Shown here: piece by piece, positions 24,778 to 34,917 of the stretch
Layout: the number at the start of each line of letters is the position of its first letter
Position numbering within the stretch: position 1 is the stretch's first letter
Origin: Pleurostoma richardsiae
Lineage: Eukaryota > Ascomycota > Sordariomycetes > Calosphaeriales > Pleurostomataceae
Direction of reading: 5' to 3'
NCBI GenBank assembly: GCA_030052745.1
Contig: JANBVO010000013.1
Coordinates: forward strand, 372,001-436,000
DNA length: 64,000 nucleotides
The notes under the pieces: model-generated
Database searches by the model: none
Seen by the model: only the letters and a program-made list of their open reading frames with translations
What the model was told of the DNA's origin: nothing
Translations under genes and position numbers: made by a program

Positions 24778-26796
24778 TTATTTCAGCAACAGATCCCACA
24801 GCGCGTCCTTCTCCACGTACTCGTGGTGGATGATGTTCACCAGCCACAGGCCCGCCCTCAGCCCCTCCAGCAGCCTCGCCGTCTCGGACCCCTTGCCGTA
24901 CACCTGCGCCCACTCCGCCCAGATGCCGAACGCCTCTTCGCTCCACGCCCGGAAGCTGACCTCCTCGATGATCGTCGGCGTCACGATCTCCTTGCCCGGG
25001 AACACGCCCCACGTCACCGCGTCGGTGCTGGCCTCCTTGGGGTCGCCGTCCTTGGGCTCGCCGCTCGCCTCCGACGACGAAACGAAGTCGCCCGCCGCGT
25101 TGGACGCGTAGAAGCATACCTTGTCCTTCATCTCCGGCGCCGTGAGCTTCACGCGCAGCGTAGCCCAGTCTGCCGAGGGCAGGAAGAACTCGACGAATGC
25201 CTTCTGGAAGACGAAGCCGTTCTGCGGTCCCCAGCCGAAAGTCGGGTCCGTCGACCGCAGCCCGTTGACGGCCGGCTGCGAGGCCACCGTCCACCAACCC
25301 TTGGAATTTAGGGCGAGCAGCGGCTCCTTGATGAGCTCGGTTTCGGGGTTCATCTCCTCCTCGCTCCATGGAATCGCGGACAGCTCTCCCTTCAGGTACC
25401 GGAAGAAGATGTTGTTAATATCGTCTGAAGACTTAGGAGCTCCCCAGAGCTTCAGTGCCTGCGTCACAGACATGTGGAGGCTGACACCGTATCCATCAAT
25501 CTCGCCGTAGGCCGGAGACCGCGCGTCTCCCCATCGTCCGTTGGGGAAGTCATCCCACGTCGCCTCTCTCCCAAGGACACCCTCTCCTTCTGAGATGGCG
25601 AGCGTATTGGCCCGACTGTTGACGGGCTCGGCCGGTACACTGGCTTCAAACGCCGTAGCCTCATACTCAGGATGCGACGGCGGCCGTCCCGAGACAATGA
25701 CCCTGTTCCGCGGATCCGACCCGATAGACGACTGGCGACGCGAGATGTTCTTGATCGAGTGCTGCGGACTTGATCCATTCAGACCATTGACCTGTATCGC
25801 GGGGATTACAAGCTCGTCTGCTATTGCTTCCTCATCGGAGGTGTCTGCAGGGATAAGATGAGTCCTCTCGAGGATGAAAGAAACCGCTTTCTCTAGGTTT
25901 AGCGTATAGAAGTGGAAGCCTTTTGGCCCCGGCGTCCTATTCTTTACCTCCTTCACCTGCTCCACTAATTCACTCAGGATATCCACGCCGACCTGCTTGA
26001 CCTTCTCGTCGTCCTTCTTAACGGCCTCGAGGCGAGCCATGAGGTGGTCAGGGATCTTCGCATGGCTCAGCTTCGTGGTCCGCTTGATCATCTGGTAGTT
26101 CTGGATAGGCATCAAGCCGGGAAAGATAATGATATCTTTGAAAGCGCCGCTGGGGTGCTCCCGCAGCTTTGTCTCAAACTCCTCGTACGCCTTTATGTCG
26201 AAGAACAACTGGGTCATGATGAAGTCGGCACCGGCCTGGACCTTCTGCACAAGGTATGGCAGGTCGTGATCCAGACTCTGGCCAAGAGGGTGGCTCTCCT
26301 CGGCATGACCTTCAGGGTACGCCGCGACGCCAATGCAAAAGTAGTCCCCATGGTGTTTCCTGATGTAGCGGACCAGATCGATAGCCCACACGAACTCGTC
26401 CCCCTCGTCCGCCGAATCGTCACCTGCGGCGCGGTACTCCGCCCTTCTAGGAGGGTCCCCTCTGAGCGCAAGGATATTTCGAATTCCCAGAGCCCTCGCA
26501 TCTTCAAGCGCCTTGTCTATGAGCTTGCGGCTCATGTTCGTACACGTCAGGTGCAGGCAGGTCGTGAGGCCTAGCTCGCGCTGGCATATCTCGGCAAGCT
26601 CGAGGGATTTGGTGGCCGTGGAACCTCCGGCGCCCCAGGTGACGTTCACGAAGGTCGGTCGCAGAGCACGCGCCATGCGGTCGAGGCGCTCGCGCAGATT
26701 CGCGAAGCCCATGGCCGTCTTGGGCGGGAAGAACTCGAGCGAGAAGAAGGTGGCATCGGGCGGCATCGCCGCCACCTTGTCCGTAATCTTGTCCAT
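24778..26796 (-). CDS. Methylenetetrahydrofolate reductase (Met12 type)
   Basis: Reduces 5,10-methylene-tetrahydrofolate to 5-methyl-tetrahydrofolate with FAD, feeding methyl groups to methionine synthesis in the cytosol. It is a single exon of 672 residues. The catalytic TIM-barrel spans about 1-300, with FFSLEFFPPKT near the start, VTWGAGGST, LHLTCTNM, ILALRGDPPR and GVAAYPEGH. The SLEFFPPKT and WGAGGST forms match the Met12 branch more closely than Met13. A 100-residue Ser-rich linker (about 330-430) joins the C-terminal regulatory domain seen in eukaryotic enzymes, which ends in ALWDLLLK. The open frame extends 18 codons upstream, but only to a GTG; the ATG at 26796 sits in a near-perfect GCCACCATGG context and is taken as the start. 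MetRS lies next on the same strand, another methionine gene. Confidence 0.93.
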   Translation of the reverse strand: MDKITDKVAAMPPDATFFSLEFFPPKTAMGFANLRERLDRMARALRPTFVNVTWGAGGSTATKSLELAEICQRELGLTTCLHLTCTNMSRKLIDKALEDARALGIRNILALRGDPPRRAEYRAAGDDSADEGDEFVWAIDLVRYIRKHHGDYFCIGVAAYPEGHAEESHPLGQSLDHDLPYLVQKVQAGADFIMTQLFFDIKAYEEFETKLREHPSGAFKDIIIFPGLMPIQNYQMIKRTTKLSHAKIPDHLMARLEAVKKDDEKVKQVGVDILSELVEQVKEVKNRTPGPKGFHFYTLNLEKAVSFILERTHLIPADTSDEEAIADELVIPAIQVNGLNGSSPQHSIKNISRRQSSIGSDPRNRVIVSGRPPSHPEYEATAFEASVPAEPVNSRANTLAISEGEGVLGREATWDDFPNGRWGDARSPAYGEIDGYGVSLHMSVTQALKLWGAPKSSDDINNIFFRYLKGELSAIPWSEEEMNPETELIKEPLLALNSKGWWTVASQPAVNGLRSTDPTFGWGPQNGFVFQKAFVEFFLPSADWATLRVKLTAPEMKDKVCFYASNAAGDFVSSSEASGEPKDGDPKEASTDAVTWGVFPGKEIVTPTIIEEVSFRAWSEEAFGIWAEWAQVYGKGSETARLLEGLRAGLWLVNIIHHEYVEKDALWDLLLK

Positions 26797-28643
26797 GGTG
26801 GCCGGTGCCTCGAGGTTGTAATGTCGAGCGACCTCGGTCTTGGGCGACACCGGGTTCTATACTGCCTTTTGCGCCTCCGACGTCGGTGCAGATTATCCCG
26901 TGGAGGCGAATGTCGCGGTCGCCGCAGTGTCAGACTGAGGAAAGACGTGGAGGAGGACGGTGTCAGGAGTGCAATAACGGCAGGATGCAGGAGAAGGATA
27001 TACTGCAGGCAACAGAGAGAGATATATTGTATAGTGCACGAGTCCTAATCTGGTATAATCAGATGTGCCCTGCTATGGAGTCATGGTCAAGACGAAGTGA
27101 AGTGCCGAAGGGTCGTGTGTGCTGTGCGAAAAGTCATAATTCTGCCCCGCCTTGACGTGGTGGGGTTGAAGACCGGCAGCAGCGCGATGACTCGACTCGT
27201 CCCCGCCGGTAACCGCGGATGGTCGCCAATACGGCGAACAAAAGCGCTCCCGTTGGCTAAAGTCCTTGTCTTTGGTACCTCTGAGCCTAATGTAAGGTAC
27301 CGGATAGATGCTAGGCGACTGATGGAAGGCGTGGATGCGGAAGCTGAAAGCCCTGCTCGGGCATCTAGCGTGTTTTGACGCATGTCAAGTAGGACCGCCG
27401 AACCCGCCCGAGTTTCTGTTCCCTCGAAGTACAAGATGCCACCCACGACCACCTCAAGAGATGCGTACACGTTTGCAAGGTAGCTGTCCGACAACCCAAG
27501 AAACAAGCAATAAGGCGCAGTCTGGGGTATAGATACTGTACAAAAGAACCGGAACTTCACTTAGAGCGGACGTTCTCCCGTTTCAATGGATTATCATCTT
27601 CTCTCGAACAGGTTCGAGGAGCGCAATCGAGGCAATAAACGAGGCGAGCACGCAAGCCACAGAAGCCACGGGCGCAACGGATTTCCTAAGTGCCCGCATA
27701 ATGTTAGCCTCGCCATCTCCCTCAGCGTAACTTGATAAAGATGCCAGTGCCCCGGGGGAGATGAATGATCAGAATGAATTGTCGTCTGCAAATATCTTCA
27801 AGCTCAACGCACAACCCCACAGTGCCCGGTCCGAGGACGGAGGCACACAGGAGCTGTTGCTGAGCATCAGATTACCATCTTGCTTGAATTCCTTCATCAG
27901 AGCATCGGAGAAGTCGGTCAGCCACGAGAGAGATCAGCACTTACCGGCTTTGCTCTTGTTCTAGACACTCACCGCGGATCGGCGACGCGTTGAGGGAAAA
28001 TATTGGAGCGGATACAACAAATATCGGGTTGATTCTCTACGGCCTACATATCGGTGTTACACACGTAGAAGGATGTCCAAACTTGCTTCAGGTCATCATC
28101 GCATCATGGGTAGCCGCGCAGAAGGGGCCCTCGTGATGATGGTTTTAAGCAAGGGCTAACAAAGAATTACTCTTGACACACATTCGGAATCGTCGGCATT
28201 GATAGGACGTCAGAAGACGTCGGCAATTGCTGGCGATGATTTGAGTTGTGGTCGTTTTGTTTGAAGAGAAGGGAAAAGGCAAAATTTCCTATCAAGGCGC
28301 GACTTGGTTATCGACAGTCACCATTTTCTTCCGGCAGAAAACCCCACCGCCTAGCGAACCTGGAACGGTCTTCGAGCGGGCGGTGAGACACATATATCCA
28401 GGGGAAGAACGAACATGTTCGAGGGGCGGCGCAAGCATATTCCTAGAGAGATCACTGCTATGCGACGGGTATTTGTAAATAAGCACACGATATTTTGACC
28501 ACAAGCAGTTAATGCAAGGGGTTCCGGAACCAGAATCTATCTATCTCTCGGTGACTTCTACAACAGCCGGGCTACGCTAGACCGAGATTGCTCTGTTGAA
28601 CGAGATGACGGGCCCTGCTGCTTCCCGCAACAATAGCAAAGAT
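26797..28643. other. Intergenic region upstream of MTHFR
   Basis: About 1.85 kb holding the MTHFR promoter and leader and the 3' region of MetRS. A 157-codon minus-strand frame near 27087-27560 has no recognisable features. I see nothing else supportable. Confidence 0.55.
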
Positions 28644-31600
28644 CTAGGACGTGTGAACTTCTGTCTTCTCCAGAGCATTGGTGACCTGCTCGATGGCCGG
28701 GTCAGCCACTTCTTTCTTCTCAGAAGACTCGACGCCGGCAGCCGGAGCTTTGTTTTCCGACACCGCCGCCTCCTTAGAAGATGCAGCAGCGATAGCAGTG
28801 GCAGCCGCAGCTGCGTCGTCAGCAGCAACTGCTGTGGCTGCAGCAGCGGCGGCCGCGGCCTGTTCCTTCTTAAGTCTCTTCTTCTCCTTCTCCCTCTCCT
28901 TGGCTGCCTTCTTCGCTGCGGCTTTTTCCGCAGCAAGCTCCTTCAGCCGCCGCACCTCCTCGCCGCCAAACGCCTCACGCCATTCCTCAACCTTAGACGC
29001 TGGGATCTGTGAGAACAGGAGCTTAGGCGTGCCAAGCTTGTGGCCGGGCTTGAGACTGGCAGGTGCCCAGGTAACCGGAATGGAAGGTGCAGGCTCTGCG
29101 CCAAGCTGCTCAAACATGGCGGCAGAAGTTGCCGGCATGAAAGGATAGAGGATGGCAGCCAGGAGGTTGAGCTGGTTCAGCGCCGTGCCAATTACGGCAG
29201 CACAACGATCGGGCTCCTCGGCCAGCAGGCGGTTGTCCAGTTTGTTGTCTTGGAGAAGCTAGAGAGATAAGTCAGTATCGTTATGCAACAAATGATAGAT
29301 GTGCGTGACGAGCCCGCTCAATGCCTACGTACCTTATTTCCTAGGCTTTACAGTAGTCAGCATAAGTGGAAGCAGATCAGGGGATTTTCAATGATGCACT
29401 TACGCCGAAAGGTTCATGACATTAGCAAGACCGGCCCTCAGCTTGGTCGCCTCCAGGTCCGCGAGATATTCTTTCAAGACGGCGTTGACTTCCTTCTTGT
29501 GGTTCTCCAAGTACTCATCAGAGTATTTGGTGTAGTCAGGAACAACAGACTCATACTTTGCCTGGCAAAATTTGAGGACTGGTTACCGAGAAAGTTAGCT
29601 TGGGATCATCACGACATGCCTCAGGAGCCCACCTCTCTGGTTCAGATTGCCCAAGTTCTTCAGTAGATCATTGTTGTTTGAATCTACGAACTCCTGCCAC
29701 ATGAATTCCGCGTCGCCACTCTCTGGGCGTCTTGAAATCAGGTAGTATCTATGGGCTGTTAGCGGAGCCGGGGCGTTTGGATTGGTGTGCGTTCTCACCT
29801 CCAGACATCGGGAGGGACACCGGTTTCCCGCGCAGAATTGCCAAAAACACCAACACCCTTCGACTTGGAGAACTTTCCACCCTCGTAGTTCAGGTACCTA
29901 TTAGGCCGTCAGCGCCAGGTTTCTCCCGTACGTGGCCGTTGCGCCACCAAAATGGATATCTCCAGACGTAATGCTGCTACTCGACCCTAAGAAGAGAGCA
30001 AGTCTAATCCTAGGCAAGCGGTCAACTAGGTCGTAGTTCAGACTTACTCGGTTGTCGAAAGCTTGTGGACCATGGTCCATTTCTCTCGTGTGCCAAGCTG
30101 CGAACCGGGGAAGATGACTGTGGACAATTAGCAAGGAAGATCGATGAGTTCGTCGGAAGTCAATGACCGTACTCGAATGGAATGAGACATTGTCCTTGCC
30201 CATGAACTGATATAGGGAGACCTCATCGGGGTTCTTCCACCAGGACTCCCAATTCTTGCTCTCAATGTCGTCGCCATCCGTGAGGTTGGCTGTGATGGAG
30301 ACATAGCCTATGCAGGCATCAAACCACACGTAAAAGACCTTGTCCTCATACTCCTCGTCGCTGAGGCCGGGCAGGCCCTTAGGGATCGGCGTTCCCCAAC
30401 GTAGATCTCGGCTGATGCCTCGCGGCTTCAGGCCCTTGTGAATCCAAGACTCGGCGATCTGGATTGAGTTCTTGTTCCAGCCACCTTTCACGCTGGACTT
30501 GTCGACAAATGCTGCAATTTCGTCCTTTAGGGCATCTAGGCGCAGATACAGATGCTTCGTCTTCCGCTTCTCGGGGGTAGCGCCATCCAGCTTACAGTGG
30601 GGGTTTATGAGATAGCCTGTGGCCTTGGGGGCCACGTCCTCGCCATCTTGGGCTTTTGTGTCCGGCTCGGGCTCGAAGGGGTCAAGGAGGTTACCACACT
30701 TGTCGCATTGATCTGTTCCAAGCATAATGTTAGTGACCGTCGCAGACGTTGCTCGTCTGCTCCCACCAAGCATTCAATGGTCTAAGCTGCAGGAGCTCGC
30801 ACGAGTGGCCGTGTGACCAACTCTGTCACGGGCTGCACGTACCTCCTCGGGCTCCCAGATCGTGACCTAAATGCAGTCTTAGTATTGAAGCGGTCTGTAT
30901 TGGTGGTAAGTGGTAAGAGCTTACATATGCTGCATTCGCCTTCGACAAACCTGTCCGCCAGGAACTATAAGAATCAGCCACGAGGTCCCAGTGTTCTGTG
31001 TTGTTTTTTCAACACACCTTTCTATGGCTCTCGACAGGACAGAAAGGCTGGACGGTCTCCTGCTCCTCAATGAAGCCATTGTCCCAAAGTTTTCGGAAGA
31101 TGTCTGTTGCATGCATGTCAGATGCGCCCTCCTTTGAGGTTAGCTCGATCAAGTCATACCCTGGGTGATCTTTGTCTGCTGAGCAGTGGGAGTTCTTCCA
31201 AAAATGTCAAATCCGATTTCAAACCCTGTTGGAAGTCAGTCCGAGAGCATCAATGTGGTGCTGAGCGTGACTGACAGTCGTAGATATCCTTATGGATGGC
31301 ATGATATTTGGCACAGAGGGTTGCGGGATCAACGCCTTCCTCGAGGGCCTTGGTTTCTGGAGACGAGATGTCTTAGCATGGACTCAAGACTCCCAGTTTA
31401 TTCCAAGGCCATACCGGTGGCAGTTCCATATTCATCCTGTCATGGTTGTTAGCAAATCACTCCGCTCATATGGCTGGGCGAGATCTGGACTTACCGAACC
31501 GCAGACGAACAGGGTTGGAAAGCCCCGCGCTTTGCAGTATCGAGCGAAGACATCAGCGCTGAGCACGCTTCCGATGATGTTTCCAAGGTGAGGGACGTTG

Positions 31601-31734
31601 TTGCTGCGTGCATGGTTAGGACTCCATAGACACTGCAGAAGAAGGCACAGGACATACACGTAGGGCAGCGCCGAGGTAATAAGCCGGTTATCCTTGCCCG
31701 GGATGGGGAGGATGGGCACCTTTGCGGACGCCAT
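28644..31734 (-). CDS. Methionyl-tRNA synthetase, cytoplasmic
   Basis: Charges tRNA-Met with methionine using ATP. I place 15 exons, all in phase, giving 710 residues: 31734-31658, 31603-31495, 31436-31415, 31356-31276, 31225-31160, 31103-31018, 30964-30925, 30866-30843, 30712-30173, 30117-30048, 29897-29799, 29748-29633, 29578-29404, 29345-29333 and 29258-28644. The HIGH-type motif is His31-Leu-Gly-Asn; the zinc knuckle is Cys158-x2-Cys161-x9-Cys171-x2-Cys174; the KMSKS-type motif is Lys380-Phe-Ser-Lys-Ser384. [10 protein letters not shown] motif precedes the stem-contact region. The anticodon domain follows, then an Ala/Lys/Glu-rich tail (about 610-710) probably forming a charged helix. There is no N-terminal GST-like domain as in yeast Mes1 and no targeting peptide. 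Exons of 13, 22 and 24 nt and 14 introns are unusual beside the near-intronless neighbours. It shares a divergent promoter with eIF4E2. Confidence 0.92.
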
Positions 31735-33224
31735 GGCTGTGCTGGGCGCGGGTATGTGATATCAGACCCCGCAGAGAGGATGAGAGCCGTTCTCCAAAGC
31801 CGACAAGGGTGGTTACCGACTCGTGAATGTCGGCGATGTGGAGAAGCTTAGTCGAAATTCCAATTTCCGGGCGCAGGTCAAAACCGAGATCCCTGGGCTG
31901 GCGGATATCGGGGCAGGTAGGTAAATTCTCGCCTGAGGGTTTGCTTGAGTCACCTCTGTAGAGTCTTGTTCTGACGCCATTCTCGGACGTCACGTGACCT
32001 TGAATTTGGCGGCAGTACACGGCGTGAGCAGCACCAGATTTGCCCTCAGATAAGGTACTGTACTTAACCTACCTATGCGGGCTTCTTTCTATATTACCGT
32101 CCTGAGTCACCCATCCAGTTGAACAGATGATAAATGAATGAATTCTGTCTCATGTCTGTATGCATTGCGTACCATGCAAGATACATGTAAATATCGTGAA
32201 GCAGGTGACAAGGCAATACTGAAGGGACCGTCCTCAGCTGCAGGCCAGGCCATTCATGACCTGCGAACATTGTTGGAAGCACGTACAAAAGACCCGTGGA
32301 CCGCTTGACAGCACCTCTTTTGGGTGAATAGCCTATGATAACCTTCATCCTGGTAAGATGTGTACTGTCCTGACTAAATACCTGTTTCTACTGCCGTGGA
32401 GAGAATAGCCGTTCGAGTCCAATGTCAATGCATCCATGCATGTCGAGGGCCCTTAAAGCTACGGCTCACGGCACTCTTTGTGTTAGTGGAGTGCCTTCCA
32501 TGTTTGGAGCCGCTGAAATGGCAGGCACTAGCACGCAGCCGCAGCCAATTGAAGGCACACAGGCAGGCGCTACGTCGGGGTAGCGGGTGTGTACAGTACG
32601 TACCTGTACCTGGACCTCTGCCGTGGTGTCGTCTCGAGCACGGTGCAATGGCTCGTCATTATTGGAAGATTTCTCCCACTCAACTGTCCCCATCCGGCCC
32701 TTCACATATTTTTTTCGATACCTGCAATCCGTACCTCGACCCGACGACGATCTACAGACACAGCTCACCTCTCGTCACCGAATCCTCCCCAAATCTCAAC
32801 CGCCCACCTCCCCGAATATCGTGTTTGCTCCCGCCAAATCTGTATCTCTCGTCTCGACACATCACATCTGCCGTTGTATACCAACAATTTAATAAGCCAT
32901 CGGGCGTCACCACCTCGATTTCCTCGACCAACAACCCCCCCTTTGCTGCCAAAGCCCGCCTCCGAAGCTCCTCCCGGTTAAACGCCCGCCGCTTCTCCTC
33001 TGCCATCTACTTCTTCCATCAACTACCCGAGTGTGCTTCGCGTCTCTATAATACTGAGTAGTCCATTCCTCCACGCGCTCCTCACACCACCGACCGCCCC
33101 CCTCCTCTAGGTGTAGCACTGCTCCCCGCAGAAGAGAGAGTCCGCAAGCAAGCTGCGAGAACGGTGCTGGCTCCTGCAACCCGTTTAATTCCTGATTAAG
33201 GAGAACCTGACTTTCGTCTTCTTC
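31735..33224. other. Divergent promoter region, MetRS / eIF4E2
   Basis: 1.5 kb between two diverging start codons. It holds TACCTA/TAGGTA-like motifs near 31914 and 32060-32080, and a long C/T-rich plus-strand stretch from about 32680 leading into the eIF4E2 start. Open frames here look like chance frames in promoter sequence. Confidence 0.6.
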
Positions 33225-34401
33225 ATGGATAATCTATGGAGTCGCCGGACCAAGTAAGTTGCTGCAGAAGCCGAAACAGGCAAGACCCCTCAACTGACCA
33301 GCCCATCGCCTCAGCTCCAGCAAGCTCTCTCTCTCGACGCCAGGCTCCGGCCAGAACAACGACTCCTCCAACTCCCGCAATGCTTCCTTCTCCAAGCGAT
33401 TCGGCGGTGACAGCTCGTCGCATGGGAAGTCCAATCCCTTCAACTCCATAACCACCCCGGGCGGCGGCGGCGGACTCGCGTCTCCCGGCGGGACCAGCGC
33501 ATCGAGCGCCTTCGGCCTCGGCTCGGGCGCGTTCGCCTCTTTCGGATCGAAGACGCCCAAGTCCCCGGGCAACCCCTTCGACTTCGCACTCAAGACCCCT
33601 GGTGCAGAGAAGTCTGCCAAGGAGGCCATGACTTCGTCGTCGTCGGCGGCAACCCCCGCTTCAAAAGCCGTGGCCAAATCCGGGGCGGCAGCGGGCGCGG
33701 GGTCCAAGCTCGCTGCACATCCTCTGCGCAACGGCTGGGTCTTCTGGTTCCGCCCTCCGATTCCCAAGTCCAACGGCTATATCCCCTACGAGAAGACCGT
33801 ACATGCTGTTGCCGGGTGCGACACAGTTGAGGAATTCTTCGCCGTTTACAAGCACCTCAAGCGGCCGTCCTCACTGCCCCTCGTGTCGGACTATCACATA
33901 TTCAAGAAGGGCATTCGACCGATATGGGAGGATGAGGAGAACAAGAAGGGAGGGAAGTGGATTGTCCGCCTCAAGAAGGGCGTTGCGGACCGGTACTGGG
34001 AGGATCTCGTCCTTGCGATCATAGGAGACCAGTTTGGCGAGGCAGGCGAGGAGTTGTGTGGTGCCGTTATGAGCGTGCGGAACGGCGAGGATATTCTGAG
34101 CATCTGGACGCGCACTGACGGCGGGCGGGTGTTAAAGATTCGGTAAGCAGAGCCCCCATTATCTCCTTGGCCCCGGTCCTTCTGGCAAGGTTACTGACAC
34201 TACGGCAGCGAGACCATGAAGCGGATTCTCAACTTCCCCCCGGATACGAAGGTCGAGTTCAAGGGCCACGAGGAGAGTATCCAGCAGCGCATCACGATCG
34301 AAGAATCCCGCCGCGAGAAGGCCAACAACCTCCATCACCAGGACAAGCGCTCGTCGAAGCATCAGACGGACGAGCAGAAGCAGCAGTCCCAGGCGTCATG
34401 A
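33225..34401 (+). CDS. Class II eIF4E (4EHP-like) cap-binding protein
   Basis: Binds the mRNA 5' cap. In animals and plants class II members tend to repress or tune translation of selected mRNAs; that role here is inference. Exons are 33225-33253, 33315-34142 and 34209-34401 (349 residues; introns 61 and 66 bp). Residues 1-145 are Ser/Gly/Pro-rich and probably disordered. The eIF4E fold follows. Tyr168 stands where canonical eIF4E has the first cap-stacking Trp, Trp214 (in RPIWEDEENK) is the second, and GGKWIVRLKKG and CGAVMSVR match human 4EHP much better than eIF4E1. Phe185 replaces the dorsal Trp that normally contacts eIF4G and 4E-BPs. The tail after residue 290 is Lys/Gln-rich. The assignment to class II is firm; a separate canonical eIF4E should exist elsewhere in the genome. 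Confidence 0.9.
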
Positions 34402-34917
34402 TTCTATTACCTATAATACGGCGGGAATGAAACTCCCGTCTTTGTACCACTAGCAGAAGCAGCAGAGCGCGGGAAGAGCCTTGTGGCTAGCGTCTTCCTT
34501 CGTGCTTGCCTCTCTGTCTTATTATGTATGTTTGGACACGATTCGCATTGTGCGGGGGCGCGTCTCCTTGCTGGCGGCAGCGACTTGCTCCAGCATCTGA
34601 TCATGAGGGCGGCTTTTGGGCGGCTAGATGACGACGGTTGGAGGTATATTCGGTTTGGTATCATTGCCCCATGTACTCTACTGTAGCTGTAGCTAAGGCC
34701 AACGGAGTCGGCGTCGATATCTGTTCGTCCCTGCCGAGTGCGTATGTCTCGGTGGTTGTCCCGAGGTGCCTGAGAGCGTTGTTCCAGGAGAGATGGGGGG
34801 GAGGGCTGATGCAAGCCAGGCCGCCACGATTCCCGCCTCCAGGCATGATATCCCTATAGCCTTCCGCACCGTGCAAAAGATTATTTTTCCTAGGGCGATG
34901 TTCGCCCGGGCTCCCTC
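34402..34917. other. Convergent 3' spacer, eIF4E2 / Sad1
   Basis: About 0.5 kb between two converging stop codons. It holds the 3' UTRs; no gene is visible. Confidence 0.6.

Noticed and set aside
26797-26850. 18-codon upstream extension of the MTHFR frame
   Set aside because: It begins at GTG, not ATG; the ATG at 26796 has a strong start context and matches the family N-terminus.
27087-27560. 157-codon minus-strand frame upstream of MTHFR
   Set aside because: No domain or signal; falls in promoter DNA and shows no codon or residue bias like its neighbours.
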